Part shown: one piece after another, positions 53,540 through 62,151 of the stretch
Numbering within the stretch: position 1 is the stretch's first letter
Layout of the letters: the number at the start of each line of letters is the position of its first letter
DNA from: an uncultured Opitutales bacterium
GTDB lineage: Bacteria > Verrucomicrobiota > Verrucomicrobiia > Opitutales > Intestinicryptomonadaceae
Length of the DNA stretch: 64,000 nt
NCBI GenBank assembly: GCA_944389885.1
Contig: CALXNZ010000001.1
Span: forward strand, 1 to 64,000
Reading direction: 5' to 3'
Notes under the pieces: generated by a model
Database searches by the model: none
Told to the model about the DNA's origin: nothing
The model's input: the letters and a program-made list of their open reading frames with translations, nothing else
Program-made: the position numbers and the translations under genes

Positions 53540-54877
53540 TTAAATTTCCCAAATTCCACCTTTCCCGAAAAGCTTATCGAGCCATTTGTCGAATATCCCA
53601 ATCCGAACCGCCACATCCACTGAAGAAAACCTGCTCCTCATATACGGAATGACTTTGCAGGACTTCAAAAGCCGTTTGCGGGAAATTCCGATTTGTTCCG
53701 GCTCGGTAGGCGCGCCGACCAATTCGAGCCTCTTTTTCACGCTGCCGAAAGGTATTATCTGCTCCGATATTCTCTCTTTCAAATGCGGCCAATTCGACTT
53801 CAACAGGGCAATTTGTTTGCGCAAACCTTCGGCGTCCGTATATTTATTTCTTGTCTCGGCCGTGCATCGCTCCACAAACTCCGCATCGCCGTTGAAGGCA
53901 TCTACAATATCTTTTTGCGTATCTTCAAAACTTTTCCACTTCTCCGCGCACGAATCCTCGTTGACCGCCGGAATATCCTCCTCCAACAGAAGCTCCAAGA
54001 AGGCCGTAGAAACGAGCGTGCCTATTCCGACTTTAAAACCGTGCGAAACAGATTTTCCACCGAAAGTCAAATGCTCCATATCCCAAAGATGGCTGAATTG
54101 GTGCTCTATGCCAGAAGCCGGGCGGGAATTTTGGCAAGCCTGCATGGCAAATCCGCTCAGCAAAAGTCCCTCCGCGAGCTTTTCCACTTCAGCCTCGTCA
54201 CCCGCGCGTATGGCCGCGGGATCTGAAAGCGCGTTTTTCAAACCTTTTTGGACAACGTCGAATGCAAAGGAATTTATTTTTTCAATTCCCGCGCATTCGG
54301 CTATAATCCAATCGGCTCCCGCGGGTATTTTTGCGATAAGATCCGCATATCCAGATGCCGACATCTTATATGGAGCTGCCGCCGCTATCGAGGAATCCAT
54401 CACAAACCCCAAAGGCGCCGGACAGTCGAAAGTGCGTTTGTTTCCTTTAAATGTTATCGACGCTCCATAAGCCGTATAACCGTCCATAGAGGCTGCCGTC
54501 CCAACGCATACATAGCGCCTTCCGAGACGGAAAGACGCAAGTTTTGTCAAATCGTTTATGACTCCCGATCCCACCGCCACAGGCACCGCGTCGGAAACCT
54601 TGAGGGCATTTTCCACCGCCTCCATGTAAGACCATTCAGCGTAAAGATTCGGATCGGATATTATAAAAGGAGACTCCACAGTTATTCCGCCGCTTTCAAG
54701 AAGAGATTGCACAAGATTTCCCGCCGCCTTCCAAGTGTTTGTATCGGCTATTACAAGCGCCTTGTCGCCCGGGAATAAGCGGTTGAATATTAGCGGCGTC
54801 TTTTTTACGGCTCCAGATCCTATTTCAAGAGCTTTTGTATCCGTAGTGCGCGAAAGCGCATTTTCAATTTGATTCAT
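53540..54877 (-). CDS. sn-glycerol-1-phosphate dehydrogenase (AraM/EgsA family)
   Basis: NAD(P)-dependent, metal-dependent reduction of DHAP to glycerol 1-phosphate. 445 aa. Seen: V-G-S-G-V-I-N-D-L-T-K (nucleotide loop), G-T-A-A-S-M-D-G-Y-T-A-Y-G-A-S-I, the metal Asp in ADLIAKIPAGADW, His in SGIEHQFSHLWDM and in KSVSHGFKVGIG. Bacterial members are AraM-like (Bacillus) or of unknown role; this one is a little longer than AraM (394 aa) at the C-terminus. First gene of a pair with the OPA transporter. Confidence 0.88.
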   Translation of the reverse strand: MNQIENALSRTTDTKALEIGSGAVKKTPLIFNRLFPGDKALVIADTNTWKAAGNLVQSLLESGGITVESPFIISDPNLYAEWSYMEAVENALKVSDAVPVAVGSGVINDLTKLASFRLGRRYVCVGTAASMDGYTAYGASITFKGNKRTFDCPAPLGFVMDSSIAAAAPYKMSASGYADLIAKIPAGADWIIAECAGIEKINSFAFDVVQKGLKNALSDPAAIRAGDEAEVEKLAEGLLLSGFAMQACQNSRPASGIEHQFSHLWDMEHLTFGGKSVSHGFKVGIGTLVSTAFLELLLEEDIPAVNEDSCAEKWKSFEDTQKDIVDAFNGDAEFVERCTAETRNKYTDAEGLRKQIALLKSNWPHLKERISEQIIPFGSVKKRLELVGAPTEPEQIGISRKRLLKSCKVIPYMRSRFSSVDVAVRIGIFDKWLDKLFGKGGIWEI

Positions 54878-54953
54878 ATCCGAAATATTGAAGTATAAAG
54901 TCTTTAATATATGCGATAAGCGCCGATTCTCAAGAAAAATCCTATAAAAACGG

Positions 54954-55886
54954 CTAACTGGAGACTCTCAGGCGCGACCTGAAAGCCTTAGGCGTGATGC
55001 CATGGAAGCGTTTAAACGACTTTGAAAAGGAATATGCGTCGGAAAAACCGAGATAGGCGGATATTTCCGACAATGTTTTTTTGCCCGAGCTTAAAATATC
55101 TCTGGCCATTTCCATGCGTTTTTCGCAAATATACTTAGCCATATTTATCCCCTTGGCTTTGTAGCACATTTTATCCAATTCATACTTCGATATTCCGAAT
55201 CTTTTCGCCAAATACTTTGCGGTTATTTTCATTGAGGGATTATCGAGAAAATCTGCCAGCAGAGCGTCCAATATACAGTTGCGAGAGTTTAAATCCTCAA
55301 AATCGTCCTTTATCCACGAGCAAATTAGAATCGTCAAAGAATCCAGAATCTCGACTTGCGGAAACGCTTTCCTCATTTCCTCAAGATACTTTTTAGCGGC
55401 GAATTCAATGTTGGATATATTCAAGGACTTTTTTACACAAATTTTATCTCCCAACATGCTATTCCAATAATCCGAATTTTCTACATGGAACCAAATTTTA
55501 GTCCAACTTGATTTTACTGAAAGATCATATGCGTTCCCCGCGGGTATAAACATAATATCGCCTTTTTTTATCCTGTAAGAGCGTTTGCCGCTCTTCAAAA
55601 TTCCAATGCCTGACAAGGTGTAGGAAAGGAAGTGGAAATCCGTGCTGAGACGCGACATATAATAGGGACTTGACAACTCCACTATCGCCGAATTTGAAAT
55701 GCCGCGGGCCTTAAGTGAATCGAAAAGCGGAGGGCATGGTATAAAAAAATTTTTTGAATTTCGCACCCCAGCAAAATGCGACCCCGCAGGCTGCGGCTGC
55801 AGAAAGTACTGTTTAGAGTTGCTTGACCATAACTGTAAGATTTCGTTGCTCTTACGCGTCCATAATAAATTTTCTCCAATCGGCAT
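54954..55886 (-). CDS. AraC-family transcriptional regulator
   Basis: A 310-aa regulator. N-terminal cupin-like sensing domain (about 60-180, with Y-T-L-S-G-I-G-I-L-K and KGDIMFIPAGNAYDL) and C-terminal double HTH (about 215-305: ITAKYLAKRFGISKYELDKM and LSEISAYLGFSDAYSFSKSFKRFHGITPKAFR). Ligand unknown. It is divergent from the PEP-CTERM gene, and repeats suited to an AraC site lie in the 155-bp gap. Confidence 0.93.
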   Translation of the reverse strand: MPIGENLLWTRKSNEILQLWSSNSKQYFLQPQPAGSHFAGVRNSKNFFIPCPPLFDSLKARGISNSAIVELSSPYYMSRLSTDFHFLSYTLSGIGILKSGKRSYRIKKGDIMFIPAGNAYDLSVKSSWTKIWFHVENSDYWNSMLGDKICVKKSLNISNIEFAAKKYLEEMRKAFPQVEILDSLTILICSWIKDDFEDLNSRNCILDALLADFLDNPSMKITAKYLAKRFGISKYELDKMCYKAKGINMAKYICEKRMEMARDILSSGKKTLSEISAYLGFSDAYSFSKSFKRFHGITPKAFRSRLRVSS

Positions 55887-55911
55887 AGTGCAAATATCTA
55901 ATTTATAAAAA

Positions 55912-55940
55912 AAATGTCAAAAATAAAAAATTAAATGTCA
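55912..55940 (+). promoter_or_regulatory. Putative AraC-type operator (direct repeats)
   Basis: AAATGTCA at 55912-55919 and 55933-55940, 21 bp apart, i.e. two helical turns. They lie just upstream of the PEP-CTERM promoter -35 and just upstream of the AraC start, as for AraC half-sites. Confidence 0.55.
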
Positions 55941-55950
55941 TTACAATAAC

Positions 55951-55979
55951 TTGTCTTTTCTCCAAAATACGACTAAAAT
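55951..55979 (+). promoter_or_regulatory. Promoter of the PEP-CTERM gene
   Basis: TTGTCT (55951-55956), 17-bp spacer, TAAAAT (55974-55979). A strong Shine-Dalgarno AGGAGAGGG (56026-56034) follows before ATG 56042. A small AAGGT/ACCTT hairpin with TTTT lies in the leader. Confidence 0.65.
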
Positions 55980-56041
55980 TTCTTTACTACGAAGGTGTTA
56001 TACCTTTTGTCACTCATGATATTATAGGAGAGGGTATATTT

Positions 56042-57961
56042 ATGAAAAAGCTGGCAATATGTTTATTTGGAACATTTCTCTGTGCTCTATCGTTTGCCGA
56101 AGAAATCGCAATTAATGAAAACTGGACAGGCACAATACTTGGAAGCAATACGACTTATGTATTCGGGGCAAATGACTTATCCATGACCCATACATATACC
56201 GGGCCAAGACATCTATCTTCGACCGTCGTGTTCGATCTTGGATCGCACATGGGAATCGAAATAGTGGACGATGCCAATGTAATCAACTATCCAAGCAATT
56301 ACTTTGGTTGGAATGGAGCTACCATTACCGGCGACTACGCAAGTTCTGCAAATCTTTCGGCCACCGACAACGCCACTCCCCTCTGGATATCAGGAATAAA
56401 AATCGAGAGGGCTACGGTAAATTTGAATTACGGCGACAAAGTTGCCATCATGGAAAACAGGACTCCAACATTCACCATAAGCGACAATGCAACCCTGATT
56501 TACAATACAGCATTTTCGGAGAGCGAATCATCGGCAACAAATATTCTCTTTTCAAATCCCAATACAGATACCCTTCCCGGACAAGTTATATTCACCGACA
56601 AATCCCTTACTACATTGTCCGATTCAACCAAGGCAATATATAACGCCTCATTCTCAGGAAATCTCATAGTGCAATTCGACAATTCTCTCGGCTCCGATTT
56701 CACGATGAAAAATGCTCTCGATTTCACTACCGGAACCGCGGCATTTGAACTTACCGACGGACAAACTCTCAATATTTCCGGCGATAAAAACGTCAATATT
56801 GCAAACTCTACTTTTACCGGACTCGGAACTGTGCCGTCGCAAATCAACATAGAAGGAAATCAAATAAACGTCGGTACCATAACAGCAAACAACGCGACAA
56901 TTTCCCTCAATTCCGCAATTAAAGACGAATCGATTATTACTTTAAAATCGGAAAATAACGGAAAAATAATAATAAATACCGACGCCAACTTATCTTATCT
57001 GAACGGAGATTCCGTCGGAGCTCAAAATTTTGAAATAGGCGCGGACAAAACTGTAAACCTTTCGGGAAGAATAAGTGCAAACCTCGCAAATATCACAATC
57101 AATAGCGGCGCTACGCTTGAGAGCAAGGGATTCTCGCTAACGTCAACCGTAGGGAATAATATAATAGGCTCATTAACGATGGAAAAAGATTCCACTCTTA
57201 TTATTGCCGGAGGCGTCAGATTTGGCAAAGCCAATATCGACGGCACAATAAGAATAAACGGCAGCGGTTCCACCGCCAATATTAATGACGATACTTTCAT
57301 ACTTGGATTAACCAACGGGACAATCACATTCGGCGAAAACTCTCAAATAATTCAAACTTACATAGCAGACAGAGCCTCCAACTGGGCCAGATGCTCAAAT
57401 CTGGTTGTAAATGCCGGCACGGGTAAAATCAATCTCCAAAACGGGCTTAACCTGGCAAAATCCACTACGGTCATACTGAATACCACCGACGCCTTTGTTT
57501 TGGGAAAAGATGCGGTATCCCAGGCTGATTCAACTTTCAACATAGCTATGCATTACGATACCTATACCCATTCCAACAACATAACTTCTTTTGAAATAAA
57601 CGCCCCAAACAACATAGGCTCTTTCAATTTCGGCGAAGACGACCATATTATATCTTTAGCCTTCGGCGAAAACGGTTATCTGACAGTCGGAGAAGATTCG
57701 CAACTGACATCTTTTACGGGAGATTACCTCGGCGAGAATTGCATAATTCTCAAAGGAAACGTCTACATGAGACTTAAAGTCTATGACCTCACCGAAAGCC
57801 AAATACTATCATATTTTAAATCTGAAGGCTCCGACATATATGTCGTGGACGCCGGAGACGGCGCATACTGGGTGAACAACGCCCTCATACCGGAACCATC
57901 TACCTTTGCTGCCATATTCGGGATTATCGCGATGGCCGCCGCTGTAAGGCGCAGAAAATAA
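56042..57961 (+). CDS. PEP-CTERM surface protein with beta-helix/autotransporter-like repeats
   Basis: Exported 639-aa protein. Signal peptide MKKLAICLFGTFLCALSFA, then long Asn/Thr/Ser-rich beta-strand repeats typical of extracellular passenger-like helices (TINSGATLESKG, IDGTIRINGSGS, and similar). The C-terminus (617-639) is the sorting signal P-E-P-S-T, a hydrophobic helix and R-R-R-K, recognised by exosortase and linked to matrix or surface polysaccharide. No enzyme motif. Exosortase is not in the window. Confidence 0.88.
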   Translation: MKKLAICLFGTFLCALSFAEEIAINENWTGTILGSNTTYVFGANDLSMTHTYTGPRHLSSTVVFDLGSHMGIEIVDDANVINYPSNYFGWNGATITGDYASSANLSATDNATPLWISGIKIERATVNLNYGDKVAIMENRTPTFTISDNATLIYNTAFSESESSATNILFSNPNTDTLPGQVIFTDKSLTTLSDSTKAIYNASFSGNLIVQFDNSLGSDFTMKNALDFTTGTAAFELTDGQTLNISGDKNVNIANSTFTGLGTVPSQINIEGNQINVGTITANNATISLNSAIKDESIITLKSENNGKIIINTDANLSYLNGDSVGAQNFEIGADKTVNLSGRISANLANITINSGATLESKGFSLTSTVGNNIIGSLTMEKDSTLIIAGGVRFGKANIDGTIRINGSGSTANINDDTFILGLTNGTITFGENSQIIQTYIADRASNWARCSNLVVNAGTGKINLQNGLNLAKSTTVILNTTDAFVLGKDAVSQADSTFNIAMHYDTYTHSNNITSFEINAPNNIGSFNFGEDDHIISLAFGENGYLTVGEDSQLTSFTGDYLGENCIILKGNVYMRLKVYDLTESQILSYFKSEGSDIYVVDAGDGAYWVNNALIPEPSTFAAIFGIIAMAAAVRRRK

Positions 57962-57984
57962 CTCCTATAACAAAATGCTACGCA

Positions 57985-58016
57985 GACGAAATCCGCCCTA
58001 CTTGGCGGATTTCGTC
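57985..58016. terminator. Symmetric hairpin shared by two convergent genes
   Basis: Thirteen-bp stem GACGAAATCCGCC / GGCGGATTTCGTC with a 6-nt loop. It follows the PEP-CTERM stop, and its right arm lies in the last codons of the convergent esterase gene. T tracts are short on both sides. Confidence 0.7.
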
Positions 58017-58840
58017 CGTTTTAGGCAATCGGATATAAAATTATAAATGAGCCCGGCGCTCGGCTTAGCACAATCGTGCCCATAACCTCCCAAAACAAAC
58101 ATGCGGGCTAAGGGGCTCTTCCCTATCTTCTTTACGCTCGCTATCAGCAGCCTATTCTCCGCCACTCTGCATGGCCATTCAAGTTCGTCGTCCCCGGTCA
58201 CTATCAAAAGCGGGGAAATATCGTTTTCTACAAAATTCAAAACCGCATATTTGTCTATTACAGGGAGAAATTGCCCGCCGGAATATTTTAAATCGCTCTT
58301 AACGCGAAAATGGGTCGTCATCTGGCCGCTAATCAGACACATTCCGGCAAGGTCGGTATTTTTATATCCGAACTTTTCCAGATATTGAGGGTCAAATCCG
58401 ACCATTCCGGCCAAATATGCCCCGGCTGAATGTCCGCCTATAAAGACGCGTTTCGGATCGCCTCCAAATTTCTCAATATTTCCGAGCACCCATGCAACGG
58501 CTTCGGCAGCGTCCCATATGGCTTCGTTGGCTTTTATTTTTGGAGAAAGCCTGTAATTAACGGCAACCACCCCTATGCCTTTTTCGGGAAATTCCCTTGG
58601 GAAAAGATGTTTCTTCCCGGCAGATATGCCACCCCCGTGAAACCACACAAAAACAGTATAATTTTTCTTATCCTTTGGCGCGTATATATCCAAGACGCAA
58701 CGCTCCGTGCGATAATCGTCCCCAGAAGCCACATAACGCAAATTATCAAATAACTTAAAGGAGGCTCCTTTCGCAAATAACGATGCCGAAAAATAATAAA
58801 ACAGCACCACAGAAAAAACAAATTTAGACGCATATCTCAT
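57998..58840 (-). CDS. Secreted alpha/beta-hydrolase (esterase/lipase-like)
   Basis: Exported 280-aa esterase; start chosen at ATG 58840 (MRYASKF..., signal peptide) over the longer frame from 58894. Oxyanion hole H-G-G-G (68-71), nucleophile G-G-H-S-A-G (S138), acid in TGDDELEWP and the catalytic His in G-Y-G-H-D near the end. Resembles acetyl-/feruloyl-esterases used on hemicelluloses. Substrate not known. Confidence 0.85.
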   Translation of the reverse strand: MRYASKFVFSVVLFYYFSASLFAKGASFKLFDNLRYVASGDDYRTERCVLDIYAPKDKKNYTVFVWFHGGGISAGKKHLFPREFPEKGIGVVAVNYRLSPKIKANEAIWDAAEAVAWVLGNIEKFGGDPKRVFIGGHSAGAYLAGMVGFDPQYLEKFGYKNTDLAGMCLISGQMTTHFRVKSDLKYSGGQFLPVIDKYAVLNFVENDISPLLIVTGDDELEWPCRVAENRLLIASVKKIGKSPLARMFVLGGYGHDCAKPSAGLIYNFISDCLKRTKSAK

Positions 58841-59164
58841 TTGTAAAATATATATGCACAAGTTTACGCAATTCAAGTTTTTTTTATTCCTCAATGAAAT
58901 GAATTAATTTGCGACAATTTCTATACCACTTTATTGAAAATATGCATAATTTTTCCAATTTATAATAAGCTAAAACGCCACAAAACCGCCTAAGAACGAG
59001 TTAAAATAAATTTCCCACAACGCGAGTGATTAGAAAAAATAATATATTCAAATCAGACATATGAATTGAATAAGGTGCCTAAAACATGACCAAAAGCAGC
59101 AACACGAGATAGGATTGCCAGATAAAAAATGCCCCAATAAAAAATGCTGACTAATCCGCGCAAA
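58841..59164. other. AT-rich intergenic region
   Basis: About 324 bp without a supported gene; it holds the esterase promoter. I saw no clear hairpin or tandem repeat. Confidence 0.5.
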
Positions 59165-59548
59165 CTACATGCGCCTGCGCGGAATTCCCGTAGAATAAAG
59201 ACGTTCCTTTATGATTTTCTCAAGCCGCATAAGTTGATAATCGGAACGGTTGCGAATAAGATTTTCCAAAGCTTCCATAAACGATTCGGGTGTGTAATTT
59301 GCCGTTTCAAGCAAAAATATGACAAGGGCGTCCTTATGCACGCGCATATAAGTTTTTTTCTCCTCCCCGCGACCCGCCAACCCGTTTGACTGATGACCGA
59401 ATATTTTTCCGCTATAAAAACAATTGCGTACGAATTGATCGGATCTCCCTATTATATGCCCAACTTCCTTGGGGCTGAACCATTCCTGCCCCTTCGGCAG
59501 CAAGTGTGCAAAATGTCCGTACGCGTCGCTGAATTCTATGCTTTTCAT
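59165..59548 (-). CDS. Small HTH (MerR/excisionase-like) DNA-binding protein
   Basis: A 127-aa protein. The segment W-F-S-P-K-E-V-G-H-I-I-G-R-S-D-Q-F-V-R-N looks like the HTH of excisionase/MerR-type proteins (about residues 21-40), followed by a winged GRGEEKKTYMRV and helices. The start is ATG 59548 (MKSIEFSDAY); the frame continues to 59689 in very AT-rich sequence that is unlikely to be coding. Role unknown. Confidence 0.55.
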   Translation of the reverse strand: MKSIEFSDAYGHFAHLLPKGQEWFSPKEVGHIIGRSDQFVRNCFYSGKIFGHQSNGLAGRGEEKKTYMRVHKDALVIFLLETANYTPESFMEALENLIRNRSDYQLMRLEKIIKERLYSTGIPRRRM

Positions 59549-59657
59549 ATCTAATATATATCCGTCTTTTTTTATAATACTGTCATTCAAATTATTTTTG
59601 ATTGCCTTTTCACTTTTTTTATTCAATATAAATTTATCATATATTATTATTTTATTT

Positions 59658-59698
59658 AAATAATAAATCCATTCTATAAATACTAACAATTATTATTT
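59658..59698. promoter_or_regulatory. Inverted repeat before the XRE gene
   Basis: AAATAATAA (59658-59666) and TTATTATTT (59690-59698), 23 bp apart, in very A+T-rich sequence between two divergent DNA-binding genes. It suits an operator of either protein. Low base complexity weakens it. Confidence 0.35.
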
Positions 59699-59710
59699 GT
59701 CAAGCAAAAA

Positions 59711-60145
59711 ATGAAAAAATTGCATAAAAAAATGGAAAAATTACACTTTACTAATAGGGACGACGAATTCGCAAAAAGATTCCGAACCCTTTTAGGCAAT
59801 AGGAACTTAAAGCTTAGAGATATAGCCGAGGCAACTGGGTGCGCCATATCAACCGTAAGCACATGGAAAAACGGGCGCAGGCCGAAACGCGAAGCCACAT
59901 TGATAAAGCTTTGCGGAGCCTTCGACGTATCTCCCTCCTATCTGCTGAAAGGGGAAAAGGAACGTTCGGAATACATATTCTCGAACGAGGCGGACGACAG
60001 AATATTTAGGGCGGCGTCGCCTGAAAAAAGCGACATAGAAGAGTACGTCAGACAGCTAATAGAAGCCGCGGAAAAGCGCGAGGGCGGGCTTGCCCATCTG
60101 CGCTTCGAGCTTCGCCGCAAGCTTCCGTTAAGGCTCTATTCGTAA
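59711..60145 (+). CDS. XRE-family helix-turn-helix regulator
   Basis: A 144-aa protein. HTH_3-type domain at about 18-80: L-R-D-I-A-E-A-T-G-C-A-I-S-T-V-S-T-W-K-N-G, followed by L-C-G-A-F-D-V-S-P-S-Y-L-L-K-G, the Cro/CI pattern, then a helical, charged C-terminal part. Divergent from the small HTH gene 59548, with the 162-bp AT-rich gap between them. May be a repressor pair left by a mobile element; no recombinase is present. Confidence 0.8.
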   Translation: MKKLHKKMEKLHFTNRDDEFAKRFRTLLGNRNLKLRDIAEATGCAISTVSTWKNGRRPKREATLIKLCGAFDVSPSYLLKGEKERSEYIFSNEADDRIFRAASPEKSDIEEYVRQLIEAAEKREGGLAHLRFELRRKLPLRLYS

Positions 60146-60173
60146 GGGCTCAGCAATAACCTGAGAGATTGCG

Positions 60174-62141
60174 TCAGTTGAAGAATATGTAGTTAAACTG
60201 CGCAGAATCGAGCGGCCAGCTGTCGGATGTAATGCCCCAAGATATGCCGTTGGATTCGCTTCCGCTATCGTCGCAATCGTAATAGGCGACGGCCCCCTTG
60301 AGGCGCAGCGATTTTTCATACGCCCTCAGGCCTATATCGGAAGCGGGAATTTTTATAGTATAAAAATGTTCCCCGTTGACCGTCGAATACCTTGATGCCA
60401 CAAACTCCGAAGTTGCCCCGGCAAACTGTTCGCGTATTTTGGAGGATTTGACCTTTTCGTCAGCGGTTGGACGCACTTCAAATTGTGTCGCCGTCTCAAT
60501 TTCGCGTTCCGCGTCGAATACTTTTAAGGAAACCACTATTCTATCCGAGGGTCCCTGCCCCGTATATTCCACGACATTGCCGTCTTTTACAGAGATTTTA
60601 AATGTTAGGAAATCCTTGTCGTAAGAGGCCGAAAAACTTCCGGAAGACTTTTTCTGCGATTGATTTCCCCTCATTGAAGTCAAATTATAATTCTGCTCAA
60701 ATGGTTTTTCCGCCCGCAACACAGCGGCATTCTTTGCGGTTTCAAAAATCCGCTTCACGGGAAGTTCGGAAGTTTTAAACTCTATTTCCGCAATAAAATC
60801 CAGATCTGCCCCGGCAAGGTTTCCGCGAACTATTAAAGGGGTCTGAGAAATGGTGAAGGAAACAGAGTCGCGACGCAAAGTTCCGTTGGGTTTTCCCCTT
60901 GCGGAAACGAATTCCCTAAATCCCCAGTCCATGGTTGTCTTAGCCTTCCCTACATGATAGACTGTCAAAGGTTTTAAATCGACATTCTTTGCCTTAAACA
61001 CAGCCTGGGCCTGTTTGTCGGCGTCGGTGCACCACATGGCCAGAATATCCTCGGAATCCAGTTTAAATTTTAATATGTGCACAGATGGAATGGAGGTCTG
61101 AATTTCTCCGAGATAATCGGCCTTTGTAATTATATCGGCGATGCTTTTAAGGGCGTAATATGACGGTTTGGGAGTTCTGTTGTCGTCTATCAGTCCGAAA
61201 TTATGCCCCATTTCGTAGTGGTCGGAACCGTAATTCTGGAACTCGTACCACCACATGCCCTTGACCCATGGGATTGTGCGCGCAAGCAGATATAATCGGG
61301 CAGCGTAATCGGCCGATGTGTTATAGGAATATCCTATGCGGTTTGAAGGGGTGGTAAACCCCATTTCAGTCACATAAAGCGGCATATCCTTTCCGCCGTT
61401 GTATTTTCTAATAATTTCTCCGGATTGGAGCATACGCTTATGCCAAGCTTCCGGGGTGCGGTTAAAACCGCGCTCGCTATGATTGTATGTGTGCAAGCTC
61501 AATACGTCGCAGTCTTGAATGACGCCGCACTTTAAAATATCTTCAAACTCTTTTAATCCGCGGCATATACTGTTTAGTACAATAAGCGAATCGGGGCTTG
61601 CGCGCTTCACCTCCGCCGCGCTCGCCTTGAGCAGCTTTGCATAGCCTTCCATTGTCTTCTTATCCTTGAATTTCGCAGGCATGCCGCAACCGCCGTCCCA
61701 TTCATTCCAGACCTGCCAAAGCTTTATTTTCCCTTTAAAAGCGACGGCCATCTTAGAGGAATATGCCGCAAAACCGGCCCGGGCTGATTCGCTTTCGGGA
61801 TAAGCTCCGCCGTCATAGTTAGGATTGGAATAGTCCAAAATCATAAGCGGAAGAAGTCCGTAAGATAGGGCGCTGTCTATATATTCCAAACACCTCGGCG
61901 GAATCTTAAACTCACCCTTTCTCTCTTCTACAACGCACCACATGCACTCGTCTCTTATAGAATTGAATCCCCCCTCGGCTATCATCTTCATATTTTCAGA
62001 TATGTCTCCAAGATTCTGCCCGAAGTGCGTACAAGTACCCATGATAAATTTAGGGAGATCGGCCGGATATTCCGAATTCGCCCCGAACATTTGAGATGAT
62101 ATGGCCAACGATGCAAAAAACGCCGAAAGAAATTTTTTCAT
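60174..62141 (-). CDS. Exported clan GH-A glycosidase (GH39/GH5-like), copy 1
   Basis: Exported 655-aa enzyme (signal MKKFLSAFFASLAISSQMFG). TIM barrel about 30-350: acid/base in W-N-E-W-D-G-G (E147), nucleophile in Y-V-T-E-M-G-F (E259), with G-G-F-N-S-I-R-D-E and LSLHTYNHS strands as in clan GH-A families GH39/GH5. After a linker domain (about 360-490) comes a C-terminal CBM9/DOMON-like beta-sandwich (about 495-650). It is one of a tandem pair; the upstream copy ends 10 bp before its ATG. Confidence 0.78.
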   Translation of the reverse strand: MKKFLSAFFASLAISSQMFGANSEYPADLPKFIMGTCTHFGQNLGDISENMKMIAEGGFNSIRDECMWCVVEERKGEFKIPPRCLEYIDSALSYGLLPLMILDYSNPNYDGGAYPESESARAGFAAYSSKMAVAFKGKIKLWQVWNEWDGGCGMPAKFKDKKTMEGYAKLLKASAAEVKRASPDSLIVLNSICRGLKEFEDILKCGVIQDCDVLSLHTYNHSERGFNRTPEAWHKRMLQSGEIIRKYNGGKDMPLYVTEMGFTTPSNRIGYSYNTSADYAARLYLLARTIPWVKGMWWYEFQNYGSDHYEMGHNFGLIDDNRTPKPSYYALKSIADIITKADYLGEIQTSIPSVHILKFKLDSEDILAMWCTDADKQAQAVFKAKNVDLKPLTVYHVGKAKTTMDWGFREFVSARGKPNGTLRRDSVSFTISQTPLIVRGNLAGADLDFIAEIEFKTSELPVKRIFETAKNAAVLRAEKPFEQNYNLTSMRGNQSQKKSSGSFSASYDKDFLTFKISVKDGNVVEYTGQGPSDRIVVSLKVFDAEREIETATQFEVRPTADEKVKSSKIREQFAGATSEFVASRYSTVNGEHFYTIKIPASDIGLRAYEKSLRLKGAVAYYDCDDSGSESNGISWGITSDSWPLDSAQFNYIFFN

Positions 62142-62151
62142 AATACACCTT

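Noticed and set aside
53586-54470. 294-codon + strand frame
   Set aside because: Antisense to the G1P dehydrogenase; low-complexity Ser-rich shadow.
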